A DNA stretch of 64,000 bases from Streptomyces sp. NL15-2K (GTDB lineage: Bacteria; Actinomycetota; Actinomycetes; Streptomycetales; Streptomycetaceae), in the NCBI RefSeq assembly GCF_030551255.1, contig NZ_CP130630.1:2399501-2463500 (forward strand), written 5' to 3'. A model generated the notes under the pieces. The model was given only the letters and a program-made list of their open reading frames with translations, had not been told where the DNA came from and made no database searches. A program made the position numbers and the translations under genes. The first letter of the stretch is position 1, and each line of letters opens with the position of its first letter. This document shows positions 35,021 through 44,310 of this stretch, piece by piece.

Positions 35021-35656
35021 TCACCTCCATCGCAGGCCCCGCTCGCTCTCGACCAGGATCCCCGGCAAGGCCTCGGGGGAGGCGATACCGGGCAGCAGAT
35101 AGCGCCACAGAGAGGCGATGCGGTCCGGGAGATCGGCCCAGCCTGCGGAGATCTGGGACTTCAGCTGGGTCCCGGTGAACGCGGACACGAGCACCTCGGC
35201 GAACTCGGACTCGTCCGTGTCCGGCCGCAACTCCCCCTCGTGCCGCGCCACCACCAGCTCGCCCCGGAAGCGATCCGCCCACCAGCCGTACGCCGAATCG
35301 TCCTGGAGCGCCGGTCCCCCCGGGTCCACGGCCAGGCGCACGCCCGCCCGCAGCAGCGTGTTGTGCTGGAGTTCCCTCGCGAGCGCGAACGTGATGTCCA
35401 CCAGTTGCTGGAGCCCCTGGGGATCCTCGGGCAGTTTCAGGTCGCTCGCCTGCTCCAGCATGACGGCACGGGCCAGTTCCTCCTTCGACGCGAAGTGGAA
35501 GTACATCGCTCCGGACGTGACCTTCGCCCTGGCCAGGATGCGGTTGATGCCGGCGCCACGGTAGCCGGACTCGTCGAACACCTCGGCCGCCGCGCGGATG
35601 ATCGCCGCCCGGGTCCGAAGCGCCCGCTGGTTCATTTGCCTACCCGTCGTCGACAT
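35021..35656 (-). CDS. ScbR/ArpA-type gamma-butyrolactone receptor (TetR family)
   Basis: A 211-residue TetR regulator with the receptor-family N-terminus: RAAIIRAAAEVFDESGYRGAG, KVTSGAMYFHFASKEELA. The ligand domain keeps the Trp-containing segment AYGWWADRF near residues 124-132. It is divergent from the afsA gene, and the gap contains a 22-bp near-palindrome (35689). Such receptors repress their own gene, afsA and pathway regulators until the lactone binds. ATG 35656 follows GAGG at 8 bases; ATG 35635 is possible. Confidence 0.9.
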   Translation of the reverse strand: MSTTGRQMNQRALRTRAAIIRAAAEVFDESGYRGAGINRILARAKVTSGAMYFHFASKEELARAVMLEQASDLKLPEDPQGLQQLVDITFALARELQHNTLLRAGVRLAVDPGGPALQDDSAYGWWADRFRGELVVARHEGELRPDTDESEFAEVLVSAFTGTQLKSQISAGWADLPDRIASLWRYLLPGIASPEALPGILVESERGLRWR

Positions 35657-35688
35657 GTCATTTGCCTCTCATCCTCCTGTTTCGACTT

Positions 35689-35710
35689 ACATACAGAACG
35701 ATCTCTATGT
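35689..35710. promoter_or_regulatory. ARE-like operator for the butyrolactone receptor
   Basis: 22-base near-palindrome with outer arms ACATA and TATGT and inner AGA-CG-TCT symmetry; 18 of 22 positions match. It lies 32 bases before the receptor start and 69 before afsA, the usual site of autoregulatory elements in this family. Confidence 0.7.
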
Positions 35711-35779
35711 TACAGATGCATCAACCACCTCGTCGGGTTACACCCACGACCTGGCGGCACATCAAGGGGGAGGAAACAC

Positions 35780-36730
35780 ATGTCCTCATGCAACGGGATC
35801 GACCACCGTCGAACCACGTCGGGGGGCGCGACCGATCTGACGCCGGTCGCTCCCTGGCACGTGCACAAGCGCCACGCCGAAGAGGTCTACCTCACCCATT
35901 GGCGACGCACGGGCCCCGACGGCTTCCACATACGGGCGCGCCGTCCGGGCGCGCACGCCTTCTACCGCGTGGGGCGTGCGTTCGATCCGCTGCTGCTCTG
36001 CGAGATCGTTCGCCAGACGTTCCCGCTGCTCTGCCACGCCGCCTACGACGTGCCGCGCGGACACCAGCTCATCTGGGAACACTTCGGCTATCGCGTGGAC
36101 GACGCGGCCTACGCGGGCGTGGACCGCGGCCCGGACGTGACGATGGACGTCCACTGCTTCGACATCTCCTACCGCGGCACCCGTCCGGCCGCCCTCTCCC
36201 TGCGCGCGCAGGTGCGCTGGGGGGACGTGCCCGTGGCCACCGCCGAGACCCGGTTCACCGTGCAGTCCGCCGCCGTCTACCGGCGCCTGCGCGGCGGGTA
36301 CGCGGAGACCGGGGCCGCCATGGCCCGGGCCGTGCCCGTGCCGGCCCCGGACCCGCACGCCCTGGCCGGCCGGGCCCGTCCGCAGGACCTGGTGCTCGCC
36401 CCGGCGGATGACGACAGCCGGCAGCTCAGGGTCGACACCACCCATCCCGTCTACTTCGACCACCCCGTCGACCACGTCCCCGGGATGATCCTCCTGGAGG
36501 CCGTCCACCAGGCGGTGGGCGGCGCCGACGTCTCCGCTCTCGACTGCGCCTTCCACCGCTACGTCGAACTCGACGCGCCCTGCACGATCATCGCCGCGTC
36601 CACGGAGGAGAACCGGGAGGAGCAGCGGACCCTCATCACAGCCGCACAGGGCGACACGACCCGTTTCTCCGCCGACGTCACCTCCAGGGCCGTCCTCGTC
36701 CGGGAGGCAACCGGCCGAGCCGTGCGGTGA
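35780..36730 (+). CDS. afsA: AfsA-family gamma-butyrolactone synthase
   Basis: A 316-residue double-hotdog protein. AfsA enzymes join a beta-ketoacyl-ACP thioester to dihydroxyacetone phosphate in the first step of A-factor-type signal synthesis. Both AfsA repeats are recognisable (HKRHAEEVYLTHW and, in the second half, YFDHPVDHVPGMILLEAVHQA). The ATG at 35780 has GGGGGAGG 6 bases upstream. It is divergent from the receptor and followed directly by a LysR gene, whose start touches its stop. Confidence 0.92.
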   Translation: MSSCNGIDHRRTTSGGATDLTPVAPWHVHKRHAEEVYLTHWRRTGPDGFHIRARRPGAHAFYRVGRAFDPLLLCEIVRQTFPLLCHAAYDVPRGHQLIWEHFGYRVDDAAYAGVDRGPDVTMDVHCFDISYRGTRPAALSLRAQVRWGDVPVATAETRFTVQSAAVYRRLRGGYAETGAAMARAVPVPAPDPHALAGRARPQDLVLAPADDDSRQLRVDTTHPVYFDHPVDHVPGMILLEAVHQAVGGADVSALDCAFHRYVELDAPCTIIAASTEENREEQRTLITAAQGDTTRFSADVTSRAVLVREATGRAVR

Positions 36731-37678
36731 GTGATGATCATGTCGGCACAAGCAACGGGACAGCGGATGCCGGAGCCGGGGACAGGCATGTGGGATCTCA
36801 ACTTCAAGCATCTCCAGGCGTTTCTCGCCGTCGCGGACACCTTGAGCTTTACGTCCGCGGCGGACCAGTTGGGCAGCAATCAGCCGACGCTCACCCGCTC
36901 CGTCCGGCGCCTGGAGGAACAGCTCGGCGTCCCGCTCTTCCTCCGTACGACCCGGCAGGTGTCGCTGAGCCCGGACGGAGCGCGGCTACGTGACCGGCTT
37001 CGGGAACTCCTGCCGCACCTCAGCCAGGCACTCTTCCCGGAACCGGAACGCCCGGTCCTGCGGCTGGGGTTCGCCTGGCTGCTCCCGGACGGCTGGGTGC
37101 AGGAAGCCATCCGCCGGTTCGAGAAGGAGACCGGCGCCCAAGTGGAACTGCGCCGCCGGGACGACCGGTGGGCGGGCGTCGACCAAGCCGCCGTGGATGT
37201 CGCGCTGCTGCGCGGCCGTCCGCCGGCCGATCGCATGAAGGTCACCGCCCTCGGTGCGGAGGAGTGCGCCGCGGCCGTTCCGCAGGGCCATCCGCTGGAC
37301 GGCCGCTCCTGGGTGAGCTGGGCGGAACTCGCCGACCATCCCCTGGTCGTCAACTCGATGAGCGGTGCGATACAGGACGCGGACTGGTCGGCGGACGCCC
37401 CGCCCGCGGGCACCGTGCGCTGCCACAACTTCGACGAGTGCCTGGAGTCCGTGGCGGCGGGCCGGGGCGTCAGCGTGATGCCCGACCTCGTCCTGCGGCG
37501 CAACCTCCACCCCGCCGTGGCGTTCGTCCCCCTGCGGGAGGCGCCGAGCATTCCCCTGTCACTGATCCGTCCGGTGCAGGGCGCGCATCCGCTCGCGGAG
37601 CGGTTCGCCCTGGTGACACGCAAGGTGCTGCTGACACGCCGGTCCCGGGCGGCGGGACGGGTACGGGCCCGGCCGTAG
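36731..37678 (+). CDS. LysR-family transcriptional regulator
   Basis: About 315 residues with a LysR helix-turn-helix (FLAVADTLSFTSAADQLGSNQPTLTRSVRRLEEQLGVPLF) and a periplasmic-binding-type effector domain. GTG 36731 abuts the afsA stop; ATG 36788 (MWDLNFKHLQAF), with GGGGA upstream, would give the usual LysR length of about 297 and is just as likely. Translational coupling with afsA suggests it is part of the signal cascade. It may control the divergent or downstream biosynthetic genes. Confidence 0.88.
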   Translation: MMIMSAQATGQRMPEPGTGMWDLNFKHLQAFLAVADTLSFTSAADQLGSNQPTLTRSVRRLEEQLGVPLFLRTTRQVSLSPDGARLRDRLRELLPHLSQALFPEPERPVLRLGFAWLLPDGWVQEAIRRFEKETGAQVELRRRDDRWAGVDQAAVDVALLRGRPPADRMKVTALGAEECAAAVPQGHPLDGRSWVSWAELADHPLVVNSMSGAIQDADWSADAPPAGTVRCHNFDECLESVAAGRGVSVMPDLVLRRNLHPAVAFVPLREAPSIPLSLIRPVQGAHPLAERFALVTRKVLLTRRSRAAGRVRARP

Positions 37679-37718
37679 GCCTCGGGTTGGACCTGCCGTC
37701 GGCTCCGGCCCTCGGACA

Positions 37719-37756
37719 GGGGCGGGTGCGCGGCTGTGGCGCCGCGCACCCGCCCC
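37719..37756. terminator. Bidirectional terminator between LysR and dehydrogenase genes
   Basis: Perfect 16-bp GC stem (37719-37734 with 37741-37756, core GGGCGGGTGCGCGG) and a 6-base loop between two convergent stop codons. Confidence 0.75.
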
Positions 37757-37777
37757 GTGTGCCTCCGGGTCCGTCCT

Positions 37778-38752
37778 TCAGGACGCCTTGGCCGAACGCC
37801 GGGCCACCGCGGCCGCGTTCACCGCTGCGGGCACCTCCTGCCCGGCGAGCGCACGGCGCACGGCGCGGACGGCCTCACGGCCGGCCCGCTCCTGTGCCTC
37901 GCGAGTGCTCGCCCCGAGGTGGGGGGTGGCAACCACGGACTCGAAGGACAGCAACGCGTTTCCGACGGCCGGCTCGACGGCGAAGACGTCGAGCGCGGCT
38001 CCGGCCACGCGCTCCTCCTTCAGTGCCACGGCCAGCGCGCTCTCGTCGACGATGCCGCCGCGCGACGTGTTGACGAGGACCAGCGAGGGCCGGGCCAGCC
38101 GCAGTTCACGCTCGCCGATGAGTCCCGTGGTCTCGGGCGTCTTGGGCACGTGCAGCGTGACGGTGTCACTGGTGGTCATCAGCTCGTCCAGGGAGACCAG
38201 CCGGGCCCCGAGCTCCTCGGCGTGCCGGGGCGTCACATACGGGTCGTACGCCACGAGCTGTACGTCGAAGGCGGCCAGGCGACGGGCCACCAGGGTGCCC
38301 ACGTGGCCCAGGCCTACGATCCCGACCGTGCTGCCCGACAGTTCGCGGCCCTGGAACCGGGCCCGTTCCCAGCGGCCGTCCCGCAGGGCGGAGCCCGCCG
38401 GTACGACATGGCGGGTCGCCGCGACGACGAGGCCCACGGTGAGTTCGGCCACGCTCAGCACGTTGGACAGCGGGGCGTTCGCGACGAGGACGTCCGCGGC
38501 CGTGGCCGCCCCGACGTCGACGTTGTCCAGGCCGACTCCGGCCCGGGCGACGACACGCAGCCGGGATGCCGCCGCCAGCGCCTCGGCGTCCACGACGGTT
38601 CCGCTGCGGATCAGCAGGGCCTCGGCCTCGGGCAGGGCCCGGCGCAGCTCGTCCGGGTCGCGCCCGTCGCAGTGCCGGACATCGCAGTCGTGCAGCTCGG
38701 CGAGAGCCTCGGGGGCCAGCGGATCGGCCACGAGGACGACAGGTTTCTCCAC
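37778..38752 (-). CDS. SerA-like D-2-hydroxyacid dehydrogenase, short form
   Basis: About 324 residues. NAD-binding GLGHVGTLVARRL, catalytic Arg in NTSRGGIVDE, Glu (VFAVEPA) and His in TPHLGASTREAQE place it in the D-3-phosphoglycerate dehydrogenase group. The C-terminal ACT/ASB regulatory domains of housekeeping SerA are missing, so it is probably a pathway-specific enzyme. GTG 38752 has AAGGAG 7 bases upstream. It is downstream of the ALA synthase on the same strand, separated by 13-bp repeats. Confidence 0.82.
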   Translation of the reverse strand: MEKPVVLVADPLAPEALAELHDCDVRHCDGRDPDELRRALPEAEALLIRSGTVVDAEALAAASRLRVVARAGVGLDNVDVGAATAADVLVANAPLSNVLSVAELTVGLVVAATRHVVPAGSALRDGRWERARFQGRELSGSTVGIVGLGHVGTLVARRLAAFDVQLVAYDPYVTPRHAEELGARLVSLDELMTTSDTVTLHVPKTPETTGLIGERELRLARPSLVLVNTSRGGIVDESALAVALKEERVAGAALDVFAVEPAVGNALLSFESVVATPHLGASTREAQERAGREAVRAVRRALAGQEVPAAVNAAAVARRSAKAS

Positions 38753-38781
38753 GGTGGTGCTCCTTTCCGGTTCTTCTTCTC

Positions 38782-38841
38782 GGCCGGTTCTCCCGGCCGG
38801 TTCTCCCGGCCGGTTCTCCCGGCCGGTTCTCCCGGCCGGTT
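38782..38841. repeat. 13-bp tandem repeat between ALA synthase and dehydrogenase
   Basis: GGCCGGTTCTCCC occurs four times and a partial fifth (38782, 38795, 38808, 38821, 38834). GGCCGG...CCGGCC symmetry lets consecutive units pair as hairpins, so it may act as attenuator or RNA stabiliser within the operon. Confidence 0.85.
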
Positions 38842-40077
38842 TCAGGCGACGGCTTCGGCGGCGAGGCGGCGGCGGGGCAGCTCCGCGCGTTCCCAGATGC
38901 CGTTCAGCGCGGCGGCGAAGGCCGCGATCTCGTCGTCCTCGTGGTGCGGAGTCGGGGTGACCCGCAGCCGCTCGGTGCCCACCGGAACACTGGGCGCGTT
39001 GATGGGCTGGACGTAGCAGCCGTGGCGTTCCAGCAGTTCGCCCGCGACGTCCCGGCAGCCCAGGGAGTCGCCGACCAGGACGGGGACGATATGTGCCTCG
39101 TCCGAGACCACGGGGATGCCGTACTCCCCCAGCAGCCCGTGCAACAGCTGTGACTTGTCGCGCAGTTGGCGGCGCTCCTCCTCGGAACGCTTCAGGTGCC
39201 GTACGGCCGCCAGGGATCCCGCCGCGATCGCCGGGGGGAGGGACGTGGTGAAGATGAAGGCGGCGGCGAAGCTGCGGATCGCGTCCACCACCGGCGCGGG
39301 TCCGGCCACGTAGCCGCCGGCCGTGCCGAACGCCTTGGCCAGCGTGCCCTGCACGACGTCGAACCGTCCCTCGAGGCCGAGCTCGGCCGCCTTGCCCGCA
39401 CCCCGCGGCCCGTACATGCCGACCGCGTGCACCTCGTCGAGGTAGGTGAAGGCACCGTAGGCGCGGGCCAGTTCGGCAACCCGCTCCAGGGGGGCGACGT
39501 CGCTCTCCATGGAGTAGACGCTCTCCAGCGCGATGATCTTGGGCAGCGCGGGATCGGTTCCGGCCAGCAGCTCTTCCAGGTGGTCCAGGTCGTTGTGGCG
39601 GAAGATCTGCTTCTCCGCGCCGCTGTGCCGGATGCCGGCGATCATCGACGCGTGGTTGAGCTCGTCGGAGAGGACGACGCACCCGGGCAGCCGACCGGCG
39701 AGCACCGTGAGTGCCGCGTCGTTCGCCGCGTACCCGGAGGGGAAGATGAGCGCCGACTCCATGCCGTGCAGGTCGGCCAGCTCACGTTCCAGCTCCACGT
39801 GGTAGCGGTGGTTGCCCGAGATGTTGCGCGAGCCGCCGCTGCCGGCCCCGGACTCGTCGACGGCCCGCTTCATCGCCTCCAGGACGAGCGGATGCTGCCC
39901 CATGCCCAGGTAGTCGTTGCTGCACCAGACGCTGATCCGGCGCCCGGTGCCGGGCCCGTGCTTCAGCGCCGCCGGAAAGGCGCCCGCCAGGCGCTCGACC
40001 TCCAGGAACGTCCGGTAGCCTCCCTGCCTCTCAAGGTCTCGTATCTCGGACGTGAAGAAGTCCATATAGCCGAACAT
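38842..40077 (-). CDS. hemA: 5-aminolevulinate synthase (PLP)
   Basis: A 411-residue alpha-oxoamine synthase very close to ALA synthases along its whole length. Markers are YRTF near the N-terminus, [33 protein letters not shown], the [12 protein letters not shown]sp region and the PLP lysine Lys248 in GTLAKAFG. It condenses glycine and succinyl-CoA. Streptomyces make haem precursors from glutamyl-tRNA, so this copy serves a secondary pathway, as in asukamycin- or moenomycin-type C5N units. ATG 40077 has GGAGG 5 bases upstream. The usual C5N partner genes (acyl-CoA ligase, amide synthetase) are absent nearby. Confidence 0.92.
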   Translation of the reverse strand: MFGYMDFFTSEIRDLERQGGYRTFLEVERLAGAFPAALKHGPGTGRRISVWCSNDYLGMGQHPLVLEAMKRAVDESGAGSGGSRNISGNHRYHVELERELADLHGMESALIFPSGYAANDAALTVLAGRLPGCVVLSDELNHASMIAGIRHSGAEKQIFRHNDLDHLEELLAGTDPALPKIIALESVYSMESDVAPLERVAELARAYGAFTYLDEVHAVGMYGPRGAGKAAELGLEGRFDVVQGTLAKAFGTAGGYVAGPAPVVDAIRSFAAAFIFTTSLPPAIAAGSLAAVRHLKRSEEERRQLRDKSQLLHGLLGEYGIPVVSDEAHIVPVLVGDSLGCRDVAGELLERHGCYVQPINAPSVPVGTERLRVTPTPHHEDDEIAAFAAALNGIWERAELPRRRLAAEAVA

Positions 40078-40280
40078 CAAACCTCCGGTGCGCTTTTCCG
40101 ATCTCGGACACCGGGAACGTAACCGGATCCGGAGCCGTGGAATAAATACCGCGCCCACCGATCCATGAGAGCGTCGGATAAGCCGAGGTGACGGCCCCGA
40201 TCCCGGGTTATTCGACTGCTGTATGAATGCACCACCCAGTTCATTTCTCTTGCGCCGGAAATACTCCTAGAGTCCTCGAC

Positions 40281-40793
40281 GTGATCGCTCAGCCACACAT
40301 CCGCCCGCGGTCGGCGACCGTCGCGGACATCGAGGAACTCGTCCGCCTGCGCGGCCATTTGCTCAGCTCGGGCACCGGTGTCTACGTCGCCCGCGACCCC
40401 GAGGAGGACGCGGCCTGGCGCCGCGCCTACCGCGCCTGGCTCGGCCGGGTGCTCGCCGGGCCCGCGGACCGGGTGCACGTCACGGTCGTCGGTACGCCGG
40501 AGACCCTGGCCGCGTGCGCCATCGCCGTGGTGGACGAGCGGGCGCCCACGGCACGCTGCCCGAACGGGCTCACCGGCTGGGTGCAGACGGTCGTGGTCGA
40601 CCCGCCCTGGCGGCGCCGCGGGCTGGGCGCCCGCGTCATGGACCACGCCCTCGGCTGGCTGAGGGCCCGGGAAGTGTCCGCGGTCGTCCTGCAGACCACC
40701 GAGGACGGAGCGCCGCTGTACCAAAAGCTCGGGTTCGCTCCGACGGGCGAAGACCTGCTGACCCTCGACCTGCGAGGTGACTCAATCCCGTGA
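40281..40793 (+). CDS. GNAT-family N-acetyltransferase
   Basis: About 170 residues with the acetyl-CoA motif VVDPPWRRRGLGARVMDHAL and the C-terminal YQKLGF motif. GTG 40281 is a tentative start; the frame is open to 40227. It overlaps the Gfo/Idh gene by 4 bases (GTGA), so both are translated together. In this setting it could acylate an amino intermediate such as ALA or give self-protection; a general acetyltransferase is not excluded. Confidence 0.78.
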   Translation: MIAQPHIRPRSATVADIEELVRLRGHLLSSGTGVYVARDPEEDAAWRRAYRAWLGRVLAGPADRVHVTVVGTPETLAACAIAVVDERAPTARCPNGLTGWVQTVVVDPPWRRRGLGARVMDHALGWLRAREVSAVVLQTTEDGAPLYQKLGFAPTGEDLLTLDLRGDSIP

Positions 40794-41845
40794 GAATTCT
40801 GATCGTCGGGCTCGGCTACGCCGGGACCCGGTTCCGAATCGCGTTCCAGAACACGAAAATACCGTGCGAGTTCGCCCACGTCGGCCGCCACCGACGTGAC
40901 TCGGAAATTCCGTACTACTCGTCGCTCCCCCAGGCACTCGGCGAATTCCGGCCGGATGTCGTGGTGGTCACGGTGCCGGACGCGGCCCACGCCGAGATCC
41001 TCGGTGAACTGGCCGGTTTCGAGGGCTTCGTGGTGGCCGAGAAACCACTGACCACTTCGCGCGACGACCTCGGCACGGTGGAATCCGCGATGGCCAAGAC
41101 ATCGGGATTCTGCATGGATCTCGTGGAGCGCTATTCGGAGGCCGCGGTGCGGCTGCGCGACCATGTCCGGGAGCATGGGCTGAGCCTCGTGCGCGCCCAC
41201 TTCACCTGGGGCAAGGACCGCATCAACGACCACCGTCCCACCACCGGGGTGTCCAGCGAGGTCGTGCACCCGCTCGACCTGGTCCAGTGGATCGCCGGCG
41301 ACGGCACGGAACTCGTCCTGACGTCGGCGCTTGGCACCCGTTCGGACTTCTCCGTGTCCGGGGCCGATGTCCTCGACAGCGTGGCGCTCTCGGCCCGCCT
41401 CGGACCTGGTGTCGTCACCGGCTACAGCAGCTTCGTGAACATCACCCGCAAGCGCGAGGTCGACTTCGTCTTCCGCGCACCGGACGGTGAACTGCGGTAC
41501 GCCAGCGCGGTCTTCGACACCCCGGCCTGGGACGCCGACCGGCTCCGCGTGTGGCGCCGCACCTCGGCGGGCGACGCGGTGCTCCTCGAACTCGACACCG
41601 GATCACAGCCGGTGCCCGAGCACGCGAAGACCGTGGTCAAGCTGGGCCGTATGACGGCGGACGTGGCCCGTTTCGTCGTCGACGGCGAGGACCCGGCGCA
41701 GCCCTTCCCGGGCCTGCCCGACGCGGTGGGACTGCAACGGCTGCTGAACACCCTGGAGGGCGAGACGCACACCACCGGGCCGGTGGCCTACTTCCCGGCC
41801 GGCCGGACCGTGCTCCAGGAATCCGACTGGGAGCGCCTGGGGTGA
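40790..41845 (+). CDS. Gfo/Idh/MocA-family oxidoreductase
   Basis: A 351-residue dinucleotide-dependent oxidoreductase: GLGYAGTRF at the N-terminus for NAD(P), then VVAEKPL carrying the conserved Lys of the EKP motif, and a C-terminal beta-sheet domain with HPLDLVQW His. It is coupled to GNAT by a 4-base overlap and followed by asnB after 91 bases of polypyrimidine. It probably reduces a keto or imino intermediate of the cluster product. Confidence 0.82.
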   Translation: MRILIVGLGYAGTRFRIAFQNTKIPCEFAHVGRHRRDSEIPYYSSLPQALGEFRPDVVVVTVPDAAHAEILGELAGFEGFVVAEKPLTTSRDDLGTVESAMAKTSGFCMDLVERYSEAAVRLRDHVREHGLSLVRAHFTWGKDRINDHRPTTGVSSEVVHPLDLVQWIAGDGTELVLTSALGTRSDFSVSGADVLDSVALSARLGPGVVTGYSSFVNITRKREVDFVFRAPDGELRYASAVFDTPAWDADRLRVWRRTSAGDAVLLELDTGSQPVPEHAKTVVKLGRMTADVARFVVDGEDPAQPFPGLPDAVGLQRLLNTLEGETHTTGPVAYFPAGRTVLQESDWERLG

Positions 41846-41862
41846 TCCCGCCGCGCTCCTGC

Positions 41863-41925
41863 CCAACCCTCCCCCTCCCTCAACCCTCCCCCTCCCCCTC
41901 CCCCTCCCTCACCCTCACCCGACAA
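41863..41925. repeat. Polypyrimidine tract upstream of asnB
   Basis: CCCTCC-type repeats without purine over long stretches, ending just before AAGGAG of asnB. It could influence local strand separation or ribosome loading between the oxidoreductase and asnB; low-complexity slippage is the simplest explanation. Confidence 0.7.
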
Positions 41926-41936
41926 GGAGACTGACC

Positions 41937-43787
41937 ATGTGTGGAATAGCCGGCTGGGTGGACTTCGCCCGCGACGTACGCCAGGAAGGGCAGACCCTGG
42001 AGGCGATCACCCGGACCATGGCCTGCCGCGGCCCGGACGCCGAGGGCATGTGGGCCGACGAGCATGCCGCTCTCGGTCACCGCAGGCTGTCCATCATCGA
42101 CCTCGACGGCGGCCGGCAGCCCATGACCGCCGAGGAGGACGGCCGCGTCCTGGCCTGCCTGACCTACAGCGGTGAGGTGTACAACTTCCAGGAACTGAGG
42201 CAGGAACTGGTCACCCGCGGCCACCGGTTCCGCACCCGGAGCGACACCGAGGTCGTCCTGCGCGGCTACCTGGAGTGGGGCGAGGGTCTGGTCGACCGGC
42301 TCAACGGCATGTACGCCTTCACCGTGTGGGACGTACGCGAGCAGACGCTCCTGCTGGTCCGGGACCGCATGGGCGTGAAGCCGCTCTACTACTTCCCCAC
42401 CCCGGACGGCGTGGTGTTCGGCTCCGAGCCGAAGGCGATTCTCGGCCATCCCGCCGTGCCCCGGAAGGTGACCGCCGAGGGCCTGCGTGAGGTCCTGGAG
42501 ATGGTGAAGACCCCCGAGCACGCCGTCTTCTCCGGCATGCACGAGGTGCGTCCCGGCCAGCTGGTCCGGATCTCCCGGGCGGGGATCGCCAAGCGGGCCT
42601 ACTGGGCGCTCGAGGCCCGCGAGCACACCGACGAACTCGACACCACCATCGCCACGGTCCGCGGGCTCCTCGAGGACATCGTGGGCCGGCAGACCATCGC
42701 CGACGTGCCGCTGTGCTCCCTGCTGTCCGGAGGCCTGGACTCATCGGCCATCACGGCGCTGGCGCACCAGAAGCTGATGCAGCGCGGCGAGGGACCGGTG
42801 CGCTCCTTCTCCGTCGACTTCGCCGAGCACGGCGGGCAGTTCGTCGCCGACCCGGTGCGCGGCACCTCCGACACGCCCTTCGTCCATGACCTGGTCCGGC
42901 ACATCGGTGCCGAGCACAGCGAGGTCCTCATCGACAGCGCGCAGCTCGCGGACCCCGAGCTGCGGGCCAGCGTCCTGCGGGCGCTGGACCTGCCGCCGGC
43001 CTACTGGGGTGACATGTGGCCGTCGCTGTACCGGCTGTTCCAGGCCGTGCGGGCCCGCTCCACGGTGGCCCTGTCGGGCGAGTCGGCCGACGAGGTGTTC
43101 GGCGGCTACCGCTGGTTCTTCGACCCGGAGGCGGTCGAGGCCCAGACGTTCCCCTGGCTGACGTCCGCGACCGGCAAGTACTTCGACGGCAAGTCGCTGT
43201 TCGACCCGGGGCTGCTGCAGAAGCTGGACATGCCGGGGTTCCTGCGCGACAGCTACGCCCAGGCCGTGGCGGAGGCGCCCGCGCTGCCGGGCGAGGGCGC
43301 GACCGACCGCCGTATGCGGCAGATGAGTTACGTCAACCTGACGCGGTTCGTGCAGACGCTGCTGGACCGCAAGGACCGTATGAGCATGGCCGTCGGCCTG
43401 GAAGTCCGGGTCCCGTTCTGCGACCACCGGCTCGTCGAGTACGTGTTCAACGTGCCGTGGGAGATGAAGTCCTTCGACGGGCGGGAGAAGAGCCTGCTGC
43501 GGGCCGCGACGAAGGACCTGCTGCCGGAGTCGATCGTGCAGCGCGTCAAGAGCCCGTACCCGACGACCCAGGACCCGGCCTACGAGCAGGGGCTGCGGCG
43601 GGCGCTGGCCACGATGCTCGACGGCTCCGCCTCACCCGCGCTCCCGCTGCTGGACCAGGCCGCGGCCCGGCGCCTGCTGGACACCCCGGTCGGCGACATG
43701 AGCGCTCAGTACGACCGCTCGGGACTGGAGATGGCCCTCGGGGTCAACTCCTGGCTGTCCGCCTACGACATCGTCCTGGACCTGTGA
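41937..43787 (+). CDS. asnB: Asparagine synthase (glutamine-hydrolysing)
   Basis: A 616-residue AsnB-type amidotransferase. Cys2 in MCGIAGW is the glutaminase nucleophile; RGPD and the SGGLDSSAI P-loop of the synthetase domain are intact, so it can adenylate a carboxylate and transfer ammonia. It is similar to the AsnB copies in secondary metabolite clusters, where they amidate a product rather than aspartate. ATG 41937 has AAGGAG. It closes the plus-strand run GNAT / Gfo-Idh / AsnB. Confidence 0.9.
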   Translation: MCGIAGWVDFARDVRQEGQTLEAITRTMACRGPDAEGMWADEHAALGHRRLSIIDLDGGRQPMTAEEDGRVLACLTYSGEVYNFQELRQELVTRGHRFRTRSDTEVVLRGYLEWGEGLVDRLNGMYAFTVWDVREQTLLLVRDRMGVKPLYYFPTPDGVVFGSEPKAILGHPAVPRKVTAEGLREVLEMVKTPEHAVFSGMHEVRPGQLVRISRAGIAKRAYWALEAREHTDELDTTIATVRGLLEDIVGRQTIADVPLCSLLSGGLDSSAITALAHQKLMQRGEGPVRSFSVDFAEHGGQFVADPVRGTSDTPFVHDLVRHIGAEHSEVLIDSAQLADPELRASVLRALDLPPAYWGDMWPSLYRLFQAVRARSTVALSGESADEVFGGYRWFFDPEAVEAQTFPWLTSATGKYFDGKSLFDPGLLQKLDMPGFLRDSYAQAVAEAPALPGEGATDRRMRQMSYVNLTRFVQTLLDRKDRMSMAVGLEVRVPFCDHRLVEYVFNVPWEMKSFDGREKSLLRAATKDLLPESIVQRVKSPYPTTQDPAYEQGLRRALATMLDGSASPALPLLDQAAARRLLDTPVGDMSAQYDRSGLEMALGVNSWLSAYDIVLDL

Positions 43788-43810
43788 GCACGGTGCCCGT
43801 CGGCCGCACG

Positions 43811-44185
43811 TCAGGCTGAGCGGCCGGCGCCCGTCACCGCATCCGACGGTCGGTGGCGGGCGTCGGCCGGGCCGTATCCGTCCCGCGTGGCGACGCCGAG
43901 CAGGTGGTCGAGCAGGCCGGGATAGCGGCTCTCCAGGTCGGCCAGGCGCAGCGAGTTGTAGCAGCGCGTGCCCTCCGAGCGGACGTACAGCACCCCTGCC
44001 TCCCGGAGGATCTTCAGGTGGTGGGTCATCGTCGACTTGGCGATGCCGCCGCCCAGTTCACCGGCGGTGCGCTCCTTGCCGTCCGACAGCGCGACGGCGA
44101 TGCCGAGCCGCGTGGCGTCGCTCAACGCGAAGAGCACGGCGGGCAGTTGGATGTCGGCGGTCTCGGGATGGAAGTAGCGGCGCAC
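43811..44185 (-). CDS. ArsR-type winged-helix regulator
   Basis: A 124-residue small regulator with the ArsR fold (LSDATRLGIAVALSDGKERTAGELG, then KSTMTHHLKILREAGVL). No metal-binding cysteines are visible, so it is of the non-metal type. It is divergent from the MFS exporter across 125 bases and probably represses it until the exported compound binds. The 3' end converges on asnB. Confidence 0.85.
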   Translation of the reverse strand: MRRYFHPETADIQLPAVLFALSDATRLGIAVALSDGKERTAGELGGGIAKSTMTHHLKILREAGVLYVRSEGTRCYNSLRLADLESRYPGLLDHLLGVATRDGYGPADARHRPSDAVTGAGRSA

Positions 44186-44310
44186 GCCTCAAGAATCGCA
44201 CAGCCGCCCGGAGTTCGGACGGGGCCGAAAACCAACGGGTCCACTTGCCGCGGCGGTCGGCACTCCCGCAACGTACTAATGAACCGCGATCATCGAACAT
44301 TGAGGATGCA

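Noticed and set aside
37778..39682. Fusion of SerA-like dehydrogenase with an upstream 300-residue extension
   Set aside because: The extension crosses the 13-bp repeats and lies within the ALA synthase gene in another frame; GTG 38752 with AAGGAG is the real start.
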